A stretch of 64,000 nt of DNA from Paenibacillus sp. FSL H8-0537 (GTDB taxonomy: Bacteria; Bacillota; Bacilli; Paenibacillales; Paenibacillaceae), in NCBI RefSeq assembly GCF_038051995.1, contig NZ_CP150290.1:4144001-4208000 (forward strand), in the 5' to 3' direction. Positions 17,688 to 26,000 of the stretch are shown piece by piece. Numbering within the stretch: position 1 is the stretch's first letter; each line of letters starts with the position of its first letter. The notes beneath the pieces are model-generated. The model was not told the origin of the DNA. It was given only the letters and a program-made list of their open reading frames with translations, and did not search any database. Made by a program: the position numbers and the translations under genes.

Positions 17688-19019
17688 TTATTTCGCAAGG
17701 GCTGTTTTGCGAAGTCTTGCCGGAAGCAAGTCATTGCCGACAATATTGTCCAAAGATTCGCGCTGAACGACGAGATCAGACACGCCGTCTTTTACGAATA
17801 CGACAGCTGGACGGCGGAAACGGTTGTAGTTGCTCGCCATCGAATAATTATAAGCGCCTGTGCAAAATACTGCAAGCAGATCGCCGCTGTTTGCTTTCGG
17901 CAATTCCAAATCAATAATGAGCTTGTCGCCGCTTTCGCAGGCTTTGCCCGCTACGGTAACCGTCTCTTCGCTTGCCTCGTTCGCACGATTTGCAAGCACC
18001 GCTTCATAAACGGATTGATAAAGCGCCGGACGCGGGTTATCCATCATGCCGCCATCTACAGCGATATATTTGCGCACGCCTGGAATTTCCTTGCTAGTTC
18101 CAACTGTATAAAGCGTTGTGCCTGCATCGCCAACGATGCTGCGGCCCGGCTCAACCCAAATTTCAGGAAGCGGGAATTCCGCTGCAGTAAAGCTGGAAAT
18201 GAGCGTATCCGTAATCGCTGCAACGTATTGAGCAACTGGAAGCGGGGAATCTCCATCTACATAACGGATGCCGAAGCCGCCGCCAAGATTGATCACCTGG
18301 AACGTCAAGCCAAGGTCTTGGCGAATTTCAATTGCAAACGCCGACATTTTCTCAACAGCCATCTTAAAGCCGTCTACTTCAAAAATTTGCGAGCCGATGT
18401 GGGAATGAACGCCAAGCACATCCAGATTGGACAGCTCCATCGCTTCCTTAATCGCCAGTTTAGCCGCGCCATTCGTCAAGTCGAAGCCGAACTTGGAATC
18501 TTGTTGGCCCGTGGAAATATAGTCATGCGTATGCGCCTCAACACCCGGCGTAATCCGCAGCAAAATTTTAACCGTCAAGCCTTTGTCCTTCGCCAGCGCA
18601 TTAAGCACTTTAAGCTCAGTAGAATTGTCTACTACGAAGCAGCCGATGCCTGCATCCAGCGCCATATTAATTTCATCCGGCGATTTATTGTTGCCGTGGA
18701 AGTGAATGCGCGCTGCTGGGAAGCCCGCTTTCAGCGCCGTGTGCAGCTCTCCGTCGGAAACGACGTCAAGCGACAGGTTTTCCTGCTCGGCAAGCGCACA
18801 CATTGCCATTGTGCTGAATGCTTTGCTTGCATAGGCCACTTGAAATTGCAGGCCAGATTTTTGAAAAGCGGTCACATATTCATTCGCGCGCTTTCGCACT
18901 AGCGCCTCATCGACAATATATAGCGGCGTACCATATTCTTTCGCCAGCTCCGTTACATCACAGCCGCCGATTTCCAAATGCCCCTGAGCATTAACTTTGC
19001 TCGTTCCATGCAAGTACAT
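17688..19019 (-). CDS. lysA: Diaminopimelate decarboxylase
   Basis: PLP enzyme making L-lysine from meso-diaminopimelate. 443 residues. The PLP lysine is in FQVAYASKAFST (about residue 60); other motifs are HFHGNNKS, GVHSHIGSQI, INLGGGFGIRY and EPGRSIVGDAG, with CESGD near 345. GGAGG precedes the ATG. In spore formers lysA commonly follows the spoVA genes, as here. Confidence 0.97.
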   Translation of the reverse strand: MYLHGTSKVNAQGHLEIGGCDVTELAKEYGTPLYIVDEALVRKRANEYVTAFQKSGLQFQVAYASKAFSTMAMCALAEQENLSLDVVSDGELHTALKAGFPAARIHFHGNNKSPDEINMALDAGIGCFVVDNSTELKVLNALAKDKGLTVKILLRITPGVEAHTHDYISTGQQDSKFGFDLTNGAAKLAIKEAMELSNLDVLGVHSHIGSQIFEVDGFKMAVEKMSAFAIEIRQDLGLTFQVINLGGGFGIRYVDGDSPLPVAQYVAAITDTLISSFTAAEFPLPEIWVEPGRSIVGDAGTTLYTVGTSKEIPGVRKYIAVDGGMMDNPRPALYQSVYEAVLANRANEASEETVTVAGKACESGDKLIIDLELPKANSGDLLAVFCTGAYNYSMASNYNRFRRPAVVFVKDGVSDLVVQRESLDNIVGNDLLPARLRKTALAK

Positions 19020-19069
19020 TGTTATTATTCCTCCATACGTGAATAGATTCGATTTACACCAATAGCAAC

Positions 19070-19098
19070 AGTATATCGCAATCTACCCGCAAGCGTAA
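19070..19098 (-). promoter_or_regulatory. Candidate lysA promoter
   Basis: TTACGC, 17-bp spacer, TATACT (19075-19070) on the minus strand, about 50 bp ahead of lysA. The -10 is good, the -35 weak. Confidence 0.4.
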
Positions 19099-19135
19099 TG
19101 GATAATTTAACAAGTCATTTGCATTATTTACGGCT

Positions 19136-20965
19136 TTACTCCGTTTCGGGCATTTTATCGAGTTGCTGGGGCCGCAGCAGATTGGGCCGCTTGCGATTTT
19201 GCAGCACGGGCGTCCGGAAAATGATATTCATCATCGCCCGGAAATCAAACGGAATGAACGGCCACATGTAGGGACGATTGAACGAACGCTCCATGCACAA
19301 AAACAGCAGGATAACCGTCGTCCCAACAATGAAGCCCGGCACCTGAAAGGCAGCAACAAGCGTAATGAGCACAAGCCTGACAATGCGGTTCGCCAGCCCC
19401 AGTTCATAGCTCGGCGTCGCAAACATCCCAATAGCCGCAACCGACATATACAAAATGACCTCATTGACGAAAATGCCCGTCTGGACCGCAATATCGCCAA
19501 TGAGAATAGCCGATACGAGCGACATTGCCGTCGCCAGCGAAGTTGGCGTATGCACCGAGGCGAGCCGCAGCAGATCGACACCTACCTCCGCCAGTAGAAA
19601 TTGTACGAGCAGCGGCAGCTTGCCTGTTTTCGATGGCCCGAGAAACTCCAGCGCCTGCGGCTTCAGCTCCGGATGGATAACGAACAGCAGCCAGAGCGGC
19701 AGCAGAAAAAGCGAGGCGAATATGCCAATAAACCGTACCCAGCGCAGATAGGTGCCGATAAACGGCGTCTGGCGATTTTCCTCAACATGCTGGATAAGAT
19801 CGAAATACGTCGTCGGCAAAATCATGACGCTGGGCGATGTGTCCACGAAGACGACAACCGCTCCTTCCAGCAAATGCGAGGCCACAACATCCGGACGCTC
19901 CGAATAACGGACGAGCGGGAATGGGCTCCAGCCCCGTTTAACGGTCGCCTCCTCCAGTTGCTTGTCGGCAAGCGGAATGCCGTCTACCTTGACCAGCGAA
20001 ATTTTTTCCTTAACGGATTTAAGCAATTCCTTATCTACCAAATCATTAATGTAAGCGATACATACATCGGTCTGTGTGCGCTCGCCAATCTGCACCAGCT
20101 CGTAACGAAGCTGCGGATCACGCAGCCTGCGCCTTACAAGCGAAATATTCATCATCAACGTTTCGACGAAGCCGTCGCGACTGCCTCTGACGACCCGTTC
20201 CAGGCTTGGCTCATCTGGCGAACGTGCCGGGAAGTTTTTGGCGTCAATAAGCAGCGCCGTCGCTTCCTTGTCGATGAACAGCGCCGTTCCGCCAGAGAGA
20301 ATGCCCGTCAGCAGCTTATTCCAATCCTGCTCGGACTTGACCTGAGATGCTGGCACATACATATCGAGAAAGGCATGCAGCGCATCGGATGATAAATCAT
20401 CCGGCTGCAAGTAGGTCAGCCGCTTCAGCACTTCTGTTTGCAGCGTATCCTTTGCGAGGCCGTTCATAAACACGAGGGCGACTCGCCGCTCGCCGAATAT
20501 CATTTCCCGAACAACAACATCGAAGCTGCTGCCGTAGCCAAGCTCATTTTTCAGCCGCTCCAATACATCATCCAAATCCGAAGGAATCCGCTCCTCGCGA
20601 CCATCCTGCCCTTGCTCTTTGCCTTGCGACTTCCCTCGTCCCTGCGTTTGCCGCTGTCCCTGCCTGCTTCCTTGTGCTTTGGGACGGGCATGCAGCGGCT
20701 GATCGTGGCCATGCTGCCCTTCCTCCCTATTTTGCTGGTGGTCGCTTCTACTCTCCACATGCGGATTCTCCTTCTCCCCGCCAGCAAGCTGCTTGGCATG
20801 AATAAACCCCTTCACCTGCCGCCAGCCTCGCTCTCTTTTACCGGAAGAATGCTTCTCCCTGCCCGCTTCGGTGTCCGGCTCATTTCCCAGCTTCATCATG
20901 CCAGGAATGCTCGCCTGCCTGTAATCTTGCCCCGGTACATTGTGCTGCTCTTGATCCTTATCCAT
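19136..20965 (-). CDS. spoVAF: Spore germination/SpoVAF protein (GerA family)
   Basis: Homologue of germinant-receptor A subunits encoded with the spoVA channel genes and acting in the inner spore membrane. 609 residues. About the first 125 are hydrophilic and rich in Gln, Gly, Arg and Glu, longer than the N-terminus I expect for SpoVAF. The GerA-type soluble domain follows (about 150-400, with LLEGAVVVFVDTSPSVMILPTTYFD), then five to six membrane helices (about 410-560) and a short tail. Clear RBS (GAGGTGAAGGAAG). It lies 55 bp after spoVAB in the same operon; spoVAC, spoVAD and spoVAE are not between them. Confidence 0.9.
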   Translation of the reverse strand: MDKDQEQHNVPGQDYRQASIPGMMKLGNEPDTEAGREKHSSGKRERGWRQVKGFIHAKQLAGGEKENPHVESRSDHQQNREEGQHGHDQPLHARPKAQGSRQGQRQTQGRGKSQGKEQGQDGREERIPSDLDDVLERLKNELGYGSSFDVVVREMIFGERRVALVFMNGLAKDTLQTEVLKRLTYLQPDDLSSDALHAFLDMYVPASQVKSEQDWNKLLTGILSGGTALFIDKEATALLIDAKNFPARSPDEPSLERVVRGSRDGFVETLMMNISLVRRRLRDPQLRYELVQIGERTQTDVCIAYINDLVDKELLKSVKEKISLVKVDGIPLADKQLEEATVKRGWSPFPLVRYSERPDVVASHLLEGAVVVFVDTSPSVMILPTTYFDLIQHVEENRQTPFIGTYLRWVRFIGIFASLFLLPLWLLFVIHPELKPQALEFLGPSKTGKLPLLVQFLLAEVGVDLLRLASVHTPTSLATAMSLVSAILIGDIAVQTGIFVNEVILYMSVAAIGMFATPSYELGLANRIVRLVLITLVAAFQVPGFIVGTTVILLFLCMERSFNRPYMWPFIPFDFRAMMNIIFRTPVLQNRKRPNLLRPQQLDKMPETE

Positions 20966-21020
20966 CTTCTTCCTTCACCTCAGTTCTCCAGCATAGCCCT
21001 GCTCATTCTCTACCATTTCC

Positions 21021-21449
21021 CTACCATTGATACCAAAGCCAGTCCAGCAGCGACCCGAGCGTCTTGCCAAGCACCATCGCCATCACAAGGCCAACTAAAT
21101 AGTCCGACAGATGGATGCGTTTGGCGAGGATGGGAAACACATTCAGCACTTCCGTCAGCGCCGCCGCAAGCAAGCCGACGAAAATGCCATTGAGCAGCCC
21201 GACAGCAATCTGTGACGTAATGCCCGCAAGCGAAAGCTTCCAATCGAAAAAATCTGCGAATGTCCAATAAACCGCACCGCTTATTACCGCCGTTTCAAAC
21301 CAAATGGACAGGCTGTAAGCATAGGCAATTTGGGCTAATCGCGGAATAAGATCCAGCACTGTTAGCAGCGCCACCAGTCCGCTGCCTACCGCAAGCCCTC
21401 CCGACAAGCCCAGCATGACAATAAACGCATGAATCGGCCAATCAAGCAT
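21021..21449 (-). CDS. spoVAB: Stage V sporulation protein AB
   Basis: Small membrane protein of the spoVA operon, which handles dipicolinic acid movement; the exact role of AB is not established. Starting at the ATG of MLDWPIHAF gives 142 residues, the usual size; GAGG lies just before. Helices cover nearly the whole protein, with GLSGGLAVGSGLVALLTVLDLIPRL and LSDYLVGLVMAMVLGKTLGSLLDW recognisable. Its start overlaps the spoVAA end by 8 bp, so the two are coupled. Confidence 0.9.
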   Translation of the reverse strand: MLDWPIHAFIVMLGLSGGLAVGSGLVALLTVLDLIPRLAQIAYAYSLSIWFETAVISGAVYWTFADFFDWKLSLAGITSQIAVGLLNGIFVGLLAAALTEVLNVFPILAKRIHLSDYLVGLVMAMVLGKTLGSLLDWLWYQW

Positions 21450-22092
21450 CGTCCTCACTCCGAGCGGTTTGGCGATCATTTTTTTTACGCATCTCGTCGG
21501 CGATAACATAGGCGTTCACATTTTCCTGGTAGGTGAACAGCTCTACTTCTAGCGGATTCGGCTCTTCATTGAATTTTTTTCGGAACAGATGGTTGAAAAA
21601 CAGCACCATGCCAAGCCCAATGCCGAAGGAATATGGAATTTGAAACCAAAGCGGATGTTCATTATGCTCTCCGGTAATCAGCTCGACGATCCGAATATGG
21701 ACCTCCTTCATACTGACATCCGTATGGAAGTTCATAATCGCCAGACCTGCGCCGAAAAAAAGCAGCAGCCATGAAAAAATAAGCAGCGGAATGCGCGGCT
21801 TTGGCGGCTTATCCGCAATCATAACCAGTACCTGCGGATCGCCATAGGCTTCAATAGACAGACCAGGCTCCAGCTCGCGCAGCCGGCTGACAATTTGCAG
21901 CAAATCGATGACGACGCGGTTGCCGTCCGGCTTGCTGTGACGATATAGAACGAGCTGGCCGAGGCGCTGTTCCTGCTCTTCGGACTCACCAAGCAGCCTC
22001 GCCGCCTGCCCGAGCGTCACTTCCTTCTCGGGACGTATCCCAATCCGCTTGCGTAAACGCAAATAGAGAGGCTGCCGCTGCGTCGTATCCAT
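21442..22092 (-). CDS. spoVAA: Stage V sporulation protein AA
   Basis: First gene of the spoVA operon, expressed in the forespore. 216 residues: N-terminal soluble domain (about 1-92, with YLRLRKRI and DLLQIVSRLRELEPGLSIEAYGDPQVLV), two membrane segments (about 97-117 and 150-170), and a C-terminal cytoplasmic tail. A sigma-G-type promoter lies 44 bp upstream. It is the last host-type gene before the mobile-element junction; in related genomes sigF usually lies on its upstream side. Confidence 0.92.
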   Translation of the reverse strand: MDTTQRQPLYLRLRKRIGIRPEKEVTLGQAARLLGESEEQEQRLGQLVLYRHSKPDGNRVVIDLLQIVSRLRELEPGLSIEAYGDPQVLVMIADKPPKPRIPLLIFSWLLLFFGAGLAIMNFHTDVSMKEVHIRIVELITGEHNEHPLWFQIPYSFGIGLGMVLFFNHLFRKKFNEEPNPLEVELFTYQENVNAYVIADEMRKKNDRQTARSEDDA

Positions 22093-22135
22093 CCGTCATC
22101 AGTCCTTTATCTGTACTTTGGGTTCGTTTCCCTTT

Positions 22136-22165
22136 TAGTATGAGAAAAACAGGAATCAGATAGTC
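22136..22165 (-). promoter_or_regulatory. Sigma-G-type promoter of spoVAA
   Basis: Minus strand: GACTA (22165-22161), 18-bp spacer, CATACTA (22142-22136). The -10 fits the sigma-G consensus CATnmTA fully and the -35 fits GhATR in four of five positions. spoVA operons are known sigma-G targets. The promoter survives although the IS remnant begins about 30 bp further upstream. Confidence 0.75.
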
Positions 22166-22195
22166 ACGCCGCAGCAGGTAAAAACAAGAAAAAAA

Positions 22196-22560
22196 GGGCT
22201 GTCCCAAAAGTAGTTTTTTATCTACCTTGTGATGCCCTTACCGCTTCGAATTTTGAATGATATAAAAAAAGCGCGAGTTTCGGGGCTAAACTAGCCCCAG
22301 AACTTGCGCTTTTGCTTCAGTGTTGCCCACTTGAGCAAATTGTGGGCAGCGAAAGCCACCCAACCTCAAGACTCACTTTTGGCAAACCACGAAGCAGAAA
22401 ACGCCGGAATCCCCGGTTACTTTTCAGTTGCCCAAAGACACTTTTGGGTTCAATCATACGACGAACCGAAAGGTGGTACCCTTCTTCGCTTTGAAGCAGT
22501 TGTATTGCACGGGTCGCAGCGTGCGCGGGCAGAGCTCGGACCTCGGGCTTACGGAAACGC
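22196..22560 (-). mobile_element. IS1182-like insertion sequence remnant
   Basis: Starts with GGGCTGTCCCAAAAGTAG (from about 22196), which resembles IS1182-family terminal ends. The minus strand then encodes a transposase C-terminus: RAIQLLQSEEGYHLSVRRMIE followed by PKSVFGQLKSNRGFRRFLLRG and LPKVSLEVGWLSL. After LSL one base is missing; in the shifted frame AHNLLKWATLKQKRKFWG continues to a TAG at 22293-22291. Most of the transposase and the other end are absent, so the element is dead. It marks the edge of the polyketide island. Confidence 0.85.
22270..22310. repeat. Inverted repeat at the IS transposase end
   Basis: Imperfect long hairpin with core GGGGCTA (22282-22288) and TAGCCCC (22292-22298), extended by AGCGCGAGTT/AACTTGCGCT arms. 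It spans the transposase stop and may be the element's own terminator. Confidence 0.7.
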
Positions 22561-22573
22561 CTTATTAATGTAG

Positions 22574-22712
22574 CGCGCGATTCGGGTGCTCATCTGCGAC
22601 CCCGATGTGGGGCGGTTTTCCGGGCAAACGCTGAGTTCGTGGGGGCTGTCAGAGGGCTATGATTTTGTGGATCTCGACGGACGGAGACCTCCTTGGGGAC
22701 AGTACCTTCGGA
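22574..22712 (+). pseudogene. C-terminal fragment resembling a short-chain dehydrogenase
   Basis: The plus frame after a TAG at 22571 reads RAIRVLICDPDVGRFSGQTL, then [20 protein letters not shown] and WGQYLRI. The pattern [23 protein letters not shown] is what I remember from C-termini of some SDR oxidoreductases; this is recognition from memory and tentative. The frame then dissolves into the overlapping fabZ frame. No start and no Rossmann part is present, so it can only be a leftover. Confidence 0.35.
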
Positions 22713-23039
22713 TTCAAGAATGTCAGCATCAACGAACCGTTTTTCCAAGGGCATTTCCCAGGATTTCCGGTGATGCCGGGGGTGCTGATCGTCGAGGCGA
22801 TGGCACAGGTTCGAGGCGTCGCGATGTTGAGCGTGCCGGACTTTAAAGGCAAGATTGCCTTCCTGGCCGGGATTGACGGTGCTCGCTTCCGCCGCCAAGT
22901 CGTTCCGGGCGACCAACTGCGCATCGAAGTCTCGATCACGAAACTCAAAGGCGTCATGGGCAAAGAACAGGCCGTTGCTTATGTCGACGGCGAGCTGGCC
23001 GCTGAAGCGGAACTGACCTTCGCGATCAAAAAAGACTAA
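22659..23039 (+). pseudogene. fabZ: 3-hydroxyacyl-ACP dehydratase FabZ, N-terminally truncated
   Basis: The hot-dog dehydratase signature is intact: [22 protein letters not shown] then VLIVEAMAQ (HFPxxPxxPG with the catalytic His, and the Glu in VEAMAQ). However the frame reaches only 126 codons; the usual opening of FabZ (HRYPFLLVDR) is missing, an in-frame TGA lies at 22632, and the ATG has no well-spaced ribosome site. I therefore call it a 5'-truncated copy joined to foreign DNA at about 22,700. GC content and codon use match the polyketide island, not the spore genes. It could still be expressed if a start exists upstream by readthrough. Confidence 0.75.
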
Positions 23040-23053
23040 TTTGGAAGACAGAA

Positions 23054-23092
23054 AAAAAGGGATTCTCACGACCCGCGTGAGAATCCCTTTTT
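23054..23092. terminator. Bidirectional terminator between fabZ remnant and polyketide operon
   Basis: 17-bp perfect stem AAAAAGGGATTCTCACG (23054-23070) / CGTGAGAATCCCTTTTT (23076-23092) with a 5-nt loop. It has T runs in both directions and lies 4 bp after the PKS-C stop. Confidence 0.93.
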
Positions 23093-23096
23093 GGCG

Positions 23097-26000
23097 TTAT
23101 GAAGTGGTGCCGACGAGACTGCGATGCTCATGGGCAAACGTTTCAAGGAACGTCGGGTCCAGGCCAAATGCGGAGTAGAGCTCTTGGCTGAAGGCAAGGA
23201 TCGATGCAGCTGCTTTTGGTTCCGAGAGCAGCATCATGTGGTTGGACGAGTCAATGTCGAATAGGTGGAAATCGTCGATCTGACGTTCAAATTCGGACCA
23301 ATAATCCCCTTGGTCGAATACGGGGCTCGTCTTGACTTTGAAGTACGGTTCCAGTGCCCCGAGGAACGAGCCGCTTTTGTTGCGGAAGAAATAGGCGCTG
23401 ACCTCTTGCGGATAGCTCAACGGCAAGATGGTAAATCCGCTGCGGTCGATCGCTTCCTGCACGTCAGAACTACTCTGAATCATGGTGTTCAGGTAGTCTT
23501 CCGTGCGCTTGTAGCCGCGCTCGCGGGCCAGGGTCAGCAGCTGCTTGGAATATTCCTCATCCGAGAGTGTCGGGTCCAGATCATCACGGTGAATCAATGT
23601 GGTCGGAATCTTCTCCGGCTCGTGCTGAATCTCGGTGAGCAGGGACATGTTGACCGACTGCAGGATCGCGGTTTTTCTATTGAACATCGCTTCCGGTAAA
23701 ATGGTCTTGGTATAGATTTTGTCCGAATACAAGGTGTCGAGGAACATGATGGAGTTCACCTTTTGCCCCAATTCCTGCAATTGACGGGCCACTTCGTAGG
23801 CGAGAAGGCCGCCGAGCGAATAGCCGCCAAAGTCATACGGCCCTTCCGGCTGCACGCTCTGAATGATGTGCACGTAATACGCGGCCATCGCGTAGATGCC
23901 TCGGATCGGGATGCGGTTGCTCATCCAACCACGCGCTTTGATGCCGTAGAAGGGTCGGTTGCTCACTTTGGCGATCATCGAGTAGATGCCGACGCCGCCT
24001 GCCGTCCCGTGCATCCAGAAGATCGGACGACCTTCCGTCGCTTGGTTCAGCAGGACGAGTTCCGGGAACTGCTGCAAGCTGGTCTGCACGGGCTTGTGGG
24101 CCAGTGGTGCTGCGAGCGGTGCTTGCGGCGGTGCGGGAGTCTGGCTCACGATCTCCGCTTTCGGTTTCGCCTTGGTCGCCCCATTGGGGACCAGCTCTCG
24201 AATCAGGTCTTCCATCGATCGGCACTCGCTCAGTTTGACGAAGGAGAAGGAAGGGTCGATCTGCGTTTGTATCTGCTGCAGCAGCTGCATGAACAGAATC
24301 GAGTCAAACCCGTAGTGGTCGAGCGGCTTGTTCACCTTCAGCTCCGCAGGCATGAGGCCCACCAGTTCGGAGATGATGCCGATGACTCGCTCCTGCAGAT
24401 CCTCCGCGATGTTGAGGTCCTGTTCCTCGCAGACGGGAACCGCCTCGGAAGCAGAAGCAGCAGCGACTGCTGGCAGGCTCTGCGTTGCCAGCTCTCGTCT
24501 TGCGATTGTCGGAGCGGTCAGCCAGCAGCGGCGGCGCTCAAACGGATAGGTCGGCAAGGAGATGCTACGGGCGGATGCGACGCCTTGCAGCGCTTCCCAA
24601 GGAATCTTGCCGCCTTTCGCCCAGTAGAGGGCTAATTTTCCAAGATTGCCCTCTGCCAGCAAGACTCGAAGAACGGTCTCTCCGGTGATCACGGCCAGAA
24701 GATCGAGGATCTCGGAATGAGACTCGTTCAGATCGCCGTGATAGAGCGTGATGGGCGCGTCGCCTTTTTTCAAATAGCCTCGCAGACCTTGCATCAGTTC
24801 GTCGCGGCTTTGTACCACCATCGCAAGCCGCGCCTCCATCTCGTCACGACCGACTTGCAGCGTGTGCGCGATGTCAGGCAGCTTCAAGCTCTCGTCGGCT
24901 TCGAGGAACGCGAGCAGTTGTGCGGCAACGTCGTCCAGACGCTCGCGATTCTTCGCGGAGAGGACGATGATCTGCGGTGCTTCCGTCGGTTCGTGATCGA
25001 CCGCCTCTTGCTGCGCCGGGATGTATTCTTCGACCACAAGATGCGCGTTCGTGCCGCTGATGCCGGTCGTACTGACTGCACCGAGGCGCGGGCGCTCATC
25101 GGCTGTGGTCCACGATCTATTCTTGGTATGAATCACGAACGGGCTGTCTGTCAGGTTGATGTAGTCGTTGCTTGACTCATAGTTGTGCAGAGCCGGAATC
25201 GTCCGCTCTTTCATCGCCATCAGCATGGAGATCAAGCTGACGACGCCGGATGCGGCGAACGTATGCCCGATCAACGGCTTGATCGAGCCGAGCGTGCAGT
25301 ATTGCGTCCGGTCGGTGTGTCGGCGGAAGGCGTTGGTGAGCGCCTGCACCTCGATGGGGTCTCCCAATCTGGAACCGACGCTGTGGGAGAGTACATACTG
25401 GATGTCGGCCGGGTTGATGCCGAAGCGCTTATAGACTTGATGAAGCAGGTCTGCTTGGCTCGCAGGGCTCGGCGCGGTGATGCCGTTGGTCTGGCCGTCG
25501 TAGTTGACGGCGCTGCCCTTGATGCAGCCGTAGATCTGATCGCCATCCTCCAACGCTTTGCTCAGCGGCTTGAGCACGACGACAGCTACCGCTTCGCTCG
25601 GCACCAGGCCATTTGCACGCCCGTCGAACACAAAGCAGGTGCCATCCGGGGAGAGCATGTCGAGCTTGCCCATGCCGTTGTGAATCACCGGCGAGATCAA
25701 CAGGCTGACACCGCCGGCCAGCGCCATGTCGCATTCGCCTTGGCGCAGGGCTTGGCAGGCTTGGTGAATCGCGACGAGACCGGACGAGCAGGCGGCGGTG
25801 ATCGCCATGTTCGGGCCCTTGAGGTTGAGCGCATAGGAGATGCGGGCCGCGAGCGTGGCGTTTTGGTTGCTGTTCAGCGGACTGTCCTCTCCGGCCAAGA
25901 ACCCGTACTCTCCCTCTTCCACCCCGACATAGACGCCGCATGCGGTTCCACGAATGCGCTCGCCCATATAGCCGGCATCTTCCAGCGCATGCCATGCTTC

